The notes beneath the pieces are model-generated. The model saw only the letters and a program-made list of their open reading frames with translations. It was not told where the DNA came from and ran no database searches. A stretch of DNA of 9,533 nt. Origin: Betaproteobacteria bacterium (lineage in GTDB: Bacteria; Pseudomonadota; Gammaproteobacteria; Burkholderiales; Ferrovaceae). Of the stretch, positions 1-7,500 are shown piece after piece (the first letter of the stretch is position 1; each line of letters opens with the position of its first letter). The stretch is taken from NCBI GenBank assembly GCA_028870615.1, contig JAGWPH010000173.1:1-9533 (forward strand). The letters run 5' to 3'. The position numbers and the translations under genes are program-made.

Positions 1-488
1 CAGGCGATTCTGGTTCGACCACGACTTCTGGCAGCACGCCAGCCACCGATCCGAACGCGCACTCTGGTCAGGGTGCGATGGGGCAGCAGCCGACAGGCTC
101 GCACGCGCACTCTGAGCAGGGTTCGGCGGGGAATGCTGGCAACAGCAATTCGCCGGCGTCTTCTTCGTCCAGCCTGTCCGGATTTGCGCCGTCTACCGGA
201 GATTCGTCCCTGGGCGTTTTTGCGAACCAGGCAACCGATCTGAACGGATCCGGAGGGACGAACGGCAAGGGCACGCTGAGCGCCAACGATGTGCTTTCCG
301 GGAATTCCGGCGATTTGCTCCAGAACCTGTCTTCAAGCCCGAGTGATGGTTCCGGCACGACATCACCCACTACGACTGCAAACACAGCGACACCAGCGGC
401 TGATACATCAACGGTGGCACTGGATGCGGAAGCGCTGAAGGCATTGCAGGCCATGGTCACTGCGCCTGACACGTCGCATCACCATTGA
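1..488 (+). CDS. C-terminal part of an unrecognised Ser/Gly/Thr-rich protein (5' end outside window)
   Basis: The reading frame is open from the third base of the window to a TGA at 486-488, so this is the tail of a longer gene. An ATG at 78 is internal and has no reason to be the start. About 161 residues are visible. They are low complexity and rich in Ser, Gly, Thr, Asn and Ala, with no Cys. A short imperfect repeat is present (AHSGQGAMG, then AHSEQGSAG). A slightly more ordered stretch follows (TLSANDVLSGNSGDLL), then a Thr/Pro-rich linker, a short predicted helix (LDAEALKALQAMV) and a natural SHHH end. The composition suggests a flexible tail of an exported or surface-associated protein. 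The L-x-x-x-DVL stretch faintly recalls segments near the ends of type I-secreted adhesins, but I do not recognise the family. The 117-bp gap downstream leaves room for a separate promoter for the next gene. Confidence 0.7.
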   Translation, partial: GDSGSTTTSGSTPATDPNAHSGQGAMGQQPTGSHAHSEQGSAGNAGNSNSPASSSSSLSGFAPSTGDSSLGVFANQATDLNGSGGTNGKGTLSANDVLSGNSGDLLQNLSSSPSDGSGTTSPTTTANTATPAADTSTVALDAEALKALQAMVTAPDTSHHH

Positions 489-558
489 GAAGGTTGAGGC
501 GTGCAAATGATTGTTACATTTTTCTATCGGAAAAAATGGGGGGATTGCCGCACAGTTT

Positions 559-573
559 GAGTACACTGTACTC
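559..573. promoter_or_regulatory. Perfect 15-bp palindrome, candidate operator
   Basis: GAGTACA-C-TGTACTC is a perfect inverted repeat with 7-bp arms around a single central base. It lies 32 bp before the ATG of the large surface-protein gene, in the only non-coding gap on that side. The size and symmetry fit a dimeric repressor or activator site. The arms could also form a short hairpin in the leader RNA, although a one-base loop disfavours this. A weak sigma70-like pair overlaps it (TTGCCG at 545-550, TGTACT at 567-572, 16-bp spacer), which would place a bound protein on the -10 element. That promoter reading is tentative. The regulator is unknown. Confidence 0.4.
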
Positions 574-594
574 GGAAATCTGGATGTCAATCAT

Positions 595-599
595 AAGGG
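595..599 (+). promoter_or_regulatory. Ribosome binding site of the large surface-protein gene
   Basis: AAGGG lies six bases before the ATG at 606. It is a modest Shine-Dalgarno match that supports this start. No other in-frame start lies between it and the palindrome. Confidence 0.5.
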
Positions 600-605
600 C
601 CGGTC

Positions 606-3600
606 ATGGCTAACACCGTAACCAGCAGCAGTACCGTCGCCCGCTTCGCCGGCGCGCTGTATGGTATTGCGCTGGATAATGCCACCATGCAAGCCGTCCT
701 TGCCGGAGCTAATGCGCAGGGCATGGATGCCTATCTCGATGGCCTCTATGCCAACACCCTGGGCAATACCAGCGCCGCCACGGTGGCGCAGACCATTGCC
801 TCGAATATGGGTTTGACGGGAGCGTTGCTTTCAGATGCCGAGACTTATCTCACCGGTATCCTCAATACCACGGCTCCCAGTGCCCGTGGTGCCGTTATCG
901 AAGGGATCCTCAATCAGTTTGCCCTTACGACAGATCCCGCCGTGGTTTCAGCCACCGCCGCGTGGGAAGCTGTCGTGGCCCAATCCCTCATTTACAGCGA
1001 GAACGCAACGTTCACTGCCAACATTCCGCTACAGGAGCTGTCCAGTGTATTGAGCACGACCTATACCCTGACCCCGGGCGTTGACCATATTGTTGTTGCC
1101 AACAACAACGCTGTCATCAATGGCATTGGGCAGGGTAACGGAACCCCGATTCCGGGCGTGCAGGCGACTTTCAATACGGGCGATACCCTGTCCGGAGGCA
1201 CGACAACGGGAAACACCCTGAATCTTACCGATGCGGCAAACGGGGGATACTGGAATCCCACGGCCGTTTCCGGAGCCTCCGTTTCGGACATTCAACACGT
1301 CAACCTGGTCAGCGGGGAAGCGGTGATTTTTGCGCCAGTGGCCAGCTTCATGGGGTATACCGGGTTGTCCGATGTCAACATCACCAGCGTGTCCAATCAA
1401 TACCACGTGAATGACATTGTCGTGGACAAAAACACCGCAGTGGTCGTGAATGATCAGGCCCAGGCGGGCCTGGGCAGTGCGCAGTATGGGGGCTACGGCA
1501 TGGTCGTGGCGGGCGGAAGTACGGTGGCAATCACGGAAGCGAATGGCAGTGGCTACGGCAATGACCAGCACGCCATCCTGGTCAATGGCGGCCCGGGAAC
1601 GACGCAAGTCTCTGTGACCCAGACCGAGGCTGCGCCCAATGGGTTTCAGCAGGGCGTTGTGATCAACGACAACAATGGCACCATCCAGTCTGTCTCGGTC
1701 AATGGCCTGGACAACTTCACCTGGAGCGCGGTGGTTAATTACGGATCCGGGTATGGGTATGGAGGATACGGGTACGGTTACTCGACGATACGGCAATTTA
1801 ATGGGGGCGACCTCAAAATCAACAATGCCACCGCATTGACCCATCTCACCCTGAATAATATGGTCGATGGGGCCTATGCCAACGTCCGTAGTGCCACGGC
1901 GCTGACCGATCTGACCCTGGAAAACGTCTCCGGCGGGGCTACGGTGAACCTGTACAACCAGTATGGGCACGCCAGTACGCTGAATCTTGCGCTCGTCGCC
2001 GTCAGCGGCGTGATCAACATCTTTGATCAGGTCAGTATCTATAAAACACTCAACGTATCCACGAGCGGGAATGCATCACTCAACTACACCGTAGCGCCCA
2101 CGGTTGCGTTGAACAATTTGCAGACCCTCAATGTTTCCGGGACGGGGGTCCTTAGCCTGACCCAGCCGCTGCAGTTTCCAACACAATTGCAGCAGGTGGC
2201 CATTACGGGTACGGCAGGATTTGATGGCGACCTCTCCAATGCAGGGCGGGGCACGACAGTGATCGATGCCTCCCGATCTTCCGGCGCCGTGACGCTCTGG
2301 GTTGATGGAACCCATCAGCAGGTTTTCATGGGGGGGACGGGACCAACAATCGTCACCCTGAACGGCAACGCCACCGAAGCCATTACCGGAGGGCCGGGCA
2401 GCAGCAATGAGGTGGTCCTGAACTATGCACTCGGCGGGGCACCGTCTGCGCAGACCGAAGCCCAGGTCACCGGTTTCGGGACCCTGGGGGTCACGGGAGC
2501 CATAGGCTCTGGCGCACAAACCATCGATGTGGCCGGGTTTGCCGGAGACACGATTCATACGCTGGAGGTATTCAACGGTGCAACGTCAGGGTCCCTGACG
2601 TTTGCCCGGGTGGCTCCAGGCACCGTACTGCAGGTGGACACGGGGGATGCCCAAACCCTGCTTTACCAGACAAGCGACATTGGTGGCCCCAATGACAGCG
2701 TCACGGTGGTTCTGGGCACGGCAGGGGCTCCTGGAAACGTTCAGACGCATGCATTGACGCTGCAGGACGGGGTGGCGCAGGGGATCGGAACCGTGGCCCT
2801 TGATACCCAGGGCCTTGCGGGATCCAGCCAAACGGTGGGGCAACTCACGGATCTTAATCTGGCCGATCTGAGCATCAGTGGCCCGCAGCCCCTGATTGTG
2901 TCCGCATTGACGGACCAGGCCACGGTACTCACCGTGACCGACAGCGCTCAGGGCAACAGTGCCATTCATGCGCTCAATGCGGCCAATTTGACCACCGCAA
3001 CGTTCACGCAGACGGGAACGGGCGTGTTGACCGTGGGAGATACCAGTCAAACCAGCACGCAGATTGCAACACTGAACCTGTCGGGCAATGTAGCGCTCAC
3101 CTTGTCGGGAGACGCCGTGAGCAGTGGCGTCACGGTGAACGGAGCGGGGGATTCGCAGGGAGTGACATTGGATCTGGTTAACGGCGCCGCTGCCGGGCAC
3201 ATGGACCAAATCACCCTGGGCAACGGCAGCAACCAGGTTACCGATGGCAGTGCGCAAGGACAGGTCAACATTACGGTGGGGACGGGGACCAACCAGATTA
3301 CGCTGACAGGCGCCGGGGTAAACGGCACGATTACTTTGGGAACGCATGGGGTGGGCACGACGGATCAGATCGCGGTGGGTGCCGTGGGCTATACCGGAAA
3401 CCTTGCCCAGGTGACGATTGCCGGCTACAACCCCAATACGGATCACCTTCAGTTCACTGCCGACCCACAAGCGGGGAGCCCGGTCGTGACGACCGTGTCC
3501 GCCTCGACCCTATCCGCTTATGCGACCACAAACGGGTTGGATATCAATCAATTGTCCACATGGGTCAACGGAACGTTGGCAAGCAGCGGGCTGGGCCTGT

Positions 3601-3728
3601 CGACCCATGATGTGGCCGCATTCCAGTTTCAGGGGGACACCTATCTGGTCGAGCAGGCCGGCACCTTGGGCAGCCTGTTTGGTGCTGGCGACACCTTGGT
3701 GAAACTGTCGGGGCTGCTGACCTTCTAG
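606..3728 (+). CDS. Large RsaA-like beta-repeat surface (S-layer/adhesin type) protein, probably type I-secreted
   Basis: This 1040-residue protein has no Sec signal peptide and no Cys that I can find. It is rich in Gly, Thr, Asn, Val and Ala, and has only about four Lys. Residues 1-135 form an Ala-rich, probably helical domain (VAQTIASNMGLTG around 60-72, then ARGAVIEGILNQF). Residues about 150-900 are short beta-strand repeats of the LTLNNM / LNVSGTG kind found in S-layer and filamentous surface proteins. They include a Gly-Tyr run at 379-393. Residues about 867-915 carry degenerate GNGSNQ / GTGTNQ turns reminiscent of RTX repeats, without clear GGXGXDXXX nonapeptides. The C terminus (1006-1036: FQFQGDTYLV, then GDTLVKLSG) closely resembles the tail of Caulobacter RsaA-type S-layer proteins as I remember it, which is the region carrying the type I secretion signal. 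The likely location is the cell surface or the medium. No ABC exporter, membrane fusion protein or TolC gene is in view. S-layer versus adhesin role cannot be decided. Confidence 0.85.
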   Translation: MANTVTSSSTVARFAGALYGIALDNATMQAVLAGANAQGMDAYLDGLYANTLGNTSAATVAQTIASNMGLTGALLSDAETYLTGILNTTAPSARGAVIEGILNQFALTTDPAVVSATAAWEAVVAQSLIYSENATFTANIPLQELSSVLSTTYTLTPGVDHIVVANNNAVINGIGQGNGTPIPGVQATFNTGDTLSGGTTTGNTLNLTDAANGGYWNPTAVSGASVSDIQHVNLVSGEAVIFAPVASFMGYTGLSDVNITSVSNQYHVNDIVVDKNTAVVVNDQAQAGLGSAQYGGYGMVVAGGSTVAITEANGSGYGNDQHAILVNGGPGTTQVSVTQTEAAPNGFQQGVVINDNNGTIQSVSVNGLDNFTWSAVVNYGSGYGYGGYGYGYSTIRQFNGGDLKINNATALTHLTLNNMVDGAYANVRSATALTDLTLENVSGGATVNLYNQYGHASTLNLALVAVSGVINIFDQVSIYKTLNVSTSGNASLNYTVAPTVALNNLQTLNVSGTGVLSLTQPLQFPTQLQQVAITGTAGFDGDLSNAGRGTTVIDASRSSGAVTLWVDGTHQQVFMGGTGPTIVTLNGNATEAITGGPGSSNEVVLNYALGGAPSAQTEAQVTGFGTLGVTGAIGSGAQTIDVAGFAGDTIHTLEVFNGATSGSLTFARVAPGTVLQVDTGDAQTLLYQTSDIGGPNDSVTVVLGTAGAPGNVQTHALTLQDGVAQGIGTVALDTQGLAGSSQTVGQLTDLNLADLSISGPQPLIVSALTDQATVLTVTDSAQGNSAIHALNAANLTTATFTQTGTGVLTVGDTSQTSTQIATLNLSGNVALTLSGDAVSSGVTVNGAGDSQGVTLDLVNGAAAGHMDQITLGNGSNQVTDGSAQGQVNITVGTGTNQITLTGAGVNGTITLGTHGVGTTDQIAVGAVGYTGNLAQVTIAGYNPNTDHLQFTADPQAGSPVVTTVSASTLSAYATTNGLDINQLSTWVNGTLASSGLGLSTHDVAAFQFQGDTYLVEQAGTLGSLFGAGDTLVKLSGLLTF

Positions 3729-4546
3729 CCTTTCTGGTAGAACGCCTGGTAATACCACGCATTCGTGGTTTCAATCTGCTTTTGAATCGCCGGCGGAATG
3801 ACATGAGGATCGGGCGGATCGATCCGGGGACCGCGGCGGTGCGAGAATTTGTAGCGGTAGTGGCTGTCGCTTTCCTGGGGCTGGACCGTAAGGCGCTCAG
3901 GGTCAATGGTGTGGGGAGCCAGCCCGATCCATTTGAAAATCTGGTTCATGCAGGTGACCGGCTCCTTCACCAGATGCTCGAATTTCACGAAATACAATCG
4001 ATCGCGAATGGCCATGGGCAGGTTTTGCACGGCGCGGATGGAGGCTAACGGCGTGCCCACCGATTTGCCCGGAGAAAACAGTTGGATGGCGCGGTTATAG
4101 CGATCGAAATCTGCCAGATGATCCACAAAGTCCAGCAGGATGGTACGCTGGTGTTGCGCTTCGATGGAGCCATAGACCTGGCCCAGTTCGCGGATATTGA
4201 CCAGGAGGCGGGCGTTGGGATCGAGCTGTAGCAGCATCTCGATACAGTGCAGCCAGGCGCGGTTTTTGTCGGCCACCCAGGGTTTCTGGCAATCATGGTA
4301 CCAATGCCGCAAAAATCCGGTCATGGCCGCCTGAAGGTGCTGGTAAGTGCGGTCGAACTGAACATCAAGCTGGGACAACAGGAAGGCATCGTCGCTAATC
4401 GAGCGGCGCGTGTTGAGCAGCGCGTTGCACAGTGGCGAGCTATGGCCCTCGCAATGAATATCCGGATGCTCCGCCAACAGTTGGCACAACAGGGTCGAGC
4501 CCGAACGGGGCAGTCCGGCGACTCCGATAAATCCAGGTGAATGCAT
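3725..4546 (-). CDS. PAPS-dependent sulfotransferase
   Basis: The product has 273 residues, a normal length for a stand-alone sulfotransferase domain. It would move a sulfuryl group from PAPS to a hydroxyl on an unknown acceptor. The PAPS 5'-phosphosulfate loop is at 11-20 (GLPRSGSTLL). The 3'-phosphate site is at 115-127 (LVNIREL...S, with R119 and S127 at the usual eight-residue spacing). E33 after the HPDIHCE strand is in the place of the catalytic Glu of tyrosylprotein-sulfotransferase-like enzymes. The KPWVADKNR segment (88-96) and the C-terminal FVKFEHLVKEP...FKWIGL helix pair (186-209) are also typical. There is no signal peptide or membrane segment, so it should be cytosolic. GAGGA lies five bases before the ATG. 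The start is 16 bp after the stop of the glycosyltransferase gene, so the two are probably cotranscribed. Acceptor choices are a glycan made by the upstream enzyme, or Tyr/Ser/Thr on a protein. The sequence does not decide. Confidence 0.9.
   Translation of the reverse strand: MHSPGFIGVAGLPRSGSTLLCQLLAEHPDIHCEGHSSPLCNALLNTRRSISDDAFLLSQLDVQFDRTYQHLQAAMTGFLRHWYHDCQKPWVADKNRAWLHCIEMLLQLDPNARLLVNIRELGQVYGSIEAQHQRTILLDFVDHLADFDRYNRAIQLFSPGKSVGTPLASIRAVQNLPMAIRDRLYFVKFEHLVKEPVTCMNQIFKWIGLAPHTIDPERLTVQPQESDSHYRYKFSHRRGPRIDPPDPHVIPPAIQKQIETTNAWYYQAFYQKG
3754..3780 (+). terminator. Possible terminator of the large surface-protein gene, inside the sulfotransferase coding region
   Basis: ACCACG-CATT-CGTGGT forms a perfect 6-bp stem with a 4-base loop (3754-3769), starting 25 bases after the stop codon of the plus-strand gene. 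A pyrimidine-rich, T-containing stretch follows (TTCAATCTGCTTTT). The U tract is interrupted, so this is a weak intrinsic terminator at best. The same DNA encodes the TTNAWY segment of the sulfotransferase, so the symmetry may also be a coding accident. Confidence 0.3.
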
Positions 4547-4551
4547 TCAAG

Positions 4552-4556
4552 TCCTC
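4552..4556 (-). promoter_or_regulatory. Ribosome binding site of the sulfotransferase gene
   Basis: On the minus strand this reads GAGGA, five bases before the ATG at 4546. It falls in the 16-bp gap after the glycosyltransferase stop codon, as expected for a downstream operon gene with its own translation start. Confidence 0.65.
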
Positions 4557-4562
4557 ATTTGT

Positions 4563-7500
4563 TTATTGGAATAACTGCACCAGGTCCGATTTTATTTTTG
4601 CAAGCACGCTTTCCCAATCGCCTCGCCTGTCCTGTCGGTAAAGTGTGGCACGTGGATACCACGGGCTGTCATTCCGGTTCAATAGCCAGCGCCAATCGGG
4701 CAGGAAGGGCAACAGGATCCATACTTTTTTACCCATGGCCCCTGCAAGATGGGCCATGCTGGTGTCCACGCTGATGATGACATCCATCAGCTCGCATAGG
4801 GCTGCCGTATCGCTGAAATTATCGAATTCGCCACCAAAGTGCAGGAGATCAGGCCAGGACTGCAGCGTGTGCAAATCGCCGTCGCGCAACTCCTTTTGTA
4901 AACTCACGTACTGACAATGATCGGGCAAGCACCTTGGCAAACTGGCCAGAGAAATGCTGCGGTTATGGTCATTTTTGTGTTTGGGGTTGCCGCTCCACAC
5001 CAGCCCGATGCGGGGCCTGGTTTTTTCTCCCAGCTTGAGCCGCCATTGCGCCACCCTGGCGGGATCACTCTTTAAATAGTGGTCTGGACAGGGGATGGTG
5101 TCCATGGTTGTCTTGAATGCCAGCGGCAGACTCAACAGGGGGCAGTGATAATCAAAGGCGGGCAGGGGGCTTCCTTTTGGAATCAGCTGTGAAACACCCT
5201 CGAGACCGGTTAACAGCTTGATTAATGAAACGGGCGCTTCCAGTGTGACGCGAGCCCCCAGGCCGGAAACCATTGCGGCGTAACGACAGAATTGTATCGC
5301 GTCACCCAAGCCCTGTTCACTGTGAAGCAGGATTGTTTTCCCTGCCAGGGCTTCGGCGCCAAGCCATAGGGGCTGGGCAAATGCTCTTTTCTCCTTGAAT
5401 ACCGATAGTTGCTCATTCTTCCAGCGCCATTCGTGTTCTTCGAAGCCCCGGATCAGATCTCCGGTAAGCAAAAGAAGAATCGATTTGTTCCAGTGCGCCA
5501 CAGGGAGGTCCGGCTCAAGCGAGATGGCTTTGTCAAAACTTGCCATGGCTTCGTCCAACCGGTTTAGCTGAAGAAGTGTAATACCACGGTTGCTGTAGGC
5601 TATTGCGAATTCCGGCTTGAACGCGATGGCCTTATCAAAATTTACCAGGGCCTCCTCAAACTGCCCAAGCTCATGGAATACATTGCCGCGATTGTTGTGG
5701 GCCTCCGCATAGCCCGATTTGCAGGCAATGGCCTCGTTGAAACTTGCCAGGGCCGCATCAAACCGCTCGAGTTCAAAGAAGACATTGCCGCGGTTGTTGA
5801 AAGCCTCCGCAAAGTCCGGTCTGAAGACAATGGCCTGGTCGTAATTTGCCAGGGCTTCATCAAACCGCTCAAGTGCGTAAAGCGTAAAGCCGCGATTGCT
5901 GTAGGCTTCAGGATAGCCCGGCCGAATGGAAATGGCCTTGTCATAGCTTGCCAGGGCCGCATCAAACCGCTTGAGTTCATAAAGCGTAAAGCCGCGGTTG
6001 TTGTGGGCTTCGGCATAGTCCGGCTGAAGGGCGATCGCCTGGTCATAACTTGCCAGGGCCGCATCAAACCGCTTGAGTTTGTAAAGCATAAAGCCGCGAT
6101 TGTTGTGGGCTTCGGCATAATCCGGCCGGAGCGTGATTGCTTCGTCATAACTTGCCAGGGCCGCTTCAAACCGCTTGAGCTTGGAAAGTGTAAAGCCGCG
6201 GTTGTAGTAGGCCTCCGCATGGTTCGGTTGCAGGGCAATGGCTTTGTCGAAGCTTGCCAGGGCCGCATCGAATTGCTCGAGCTCATGGAGCGTCAGGCCG
6301 CGATTGTAGTGGGCCTCGACATAGTCCGGCCGGAAGGCAATGGCCTTGTCGAAGCTTGCCAGGGCCGCATCAAACTGCTTGAGTTTATGGAGTGCAATGC
6401 CGCGATTGCTGTAGGCATCTGCAAAATTTGGTTTGAAGGCAATGGCTTTGTCAATTAATGCAATCGCCTTTTGTTGATTTCCTGATTGGCTGGCAATGAC
6501 GCCTGACAAATGGAGCGCGTTAAAATGCTCGGGTTGGGTTTCAAGAACCTCTTCGTAGAGTGTTTGCGCTTGATCCAGTTGCCCTTGTTGATGCAAGGCC
6601 AGAGCCTTCTGGAATTTTTCTCGAACGGCGCCATTTGCAATCTTCGAGGCAGATTTTGCGTCTACCATACCAAAAACTCCATTTGAATGCGGCTTCCGCA
6701 GTGATGCCGCTGCTCCGGCATTACGAATCTTTTCATCTCGGGTTTTGGTCTGTTGATCACACCACACTTTCCACATGCCGCGCAAGGCAGCCTCGAAATG
6801 TTTTGCGAAACGCGGCGCATCAAGTAATGGAGAGGCCGCCACCTGTTGACGTAACCTGCAGCGTAGGGCAGCCAGGCATTGCAGGTCGCCAGCATGAGTT
6901 ACCGCTCGTGCCACATAATTATCGGTATCGGTGGCAATCCATTCCGATAGGCCCGCGTTGGTCAATATACCAACACCCTGACGGGACAGGAAACGCTCAC
7001 CTGCCAGGGTCAATACAGGTACACCCATCCACAGCCCCTCGACGCTTGTGGCGCCCCCCGGAAAGGGAAACGGGTCAAGGGCAATATCCACGCGATGATA
7101 AGCGGACAAATATTCATTTCTTGGTTTGAAGCCCTCCATAATAATCCGGTGAGCAGCAACCCCATGAGTTGCAAAACGTTCGATGGTCTTTTGCCGCACC
7201 GAAGCTTCCTTGAATTGACCGGCCACAAGGAGCAGACGGCTATCCGGCACGGCTGCCAACACCCGCGCCCACAATGCAACGACATCGTCGTTCATCTTGG
7301 ACAAATTATTGAAGCTCCCAAAAGTGATATGTCCATTAGACAGTGCGGGAAGCGGGCCAACTTGCACATCCACATCCGGCGGGGTAAAGCACAGCCGGGT
7401 TTCCGGCAGTCGCCAGATCTTTTCTGTGAAATAAGCTTCTTCAGATTCAGGAAGCGTCCAGGGGTCGGCAATGAGATAGTCTATGGCCGCAACTCCGGTA

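Noticed and set aside
519..535. TTTTTC-TATCG-GAAAAA inverted repeat after the first gene, considered as a terminator
   Set aside because: The stem is almost all A-T and no T run follows it. It is too weak to call.
1029..1970. Long minus-strand open frame (313 codons) opposite the surface-protein gene, and a similar one at 2586-3470 (294 codons)
   Set aside because: Both lie wholly inside the well-supported plus-strand gene. Their products have no recognisable domain, and they have the Arg/Gly/His-rich composition of antisense shadows.
606..3728. Enrichment of N-x-S/T sequons in the surface protein as evidence of N-glycosylation
   Set aside because: I count about 23 sites by eye, but in a protein this rich in Asn, Ser and Thr that is close to what composition alone predicts.
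5673..6458. Plus-strand 261-codon open frame opposite the TPR array
   Set aside because: Its repeats (NGLVxxCQGRIKPLEF) are the antisense image of the 102-bp TPR repeats. The periodicity and gene evidence belong to the minus strand.
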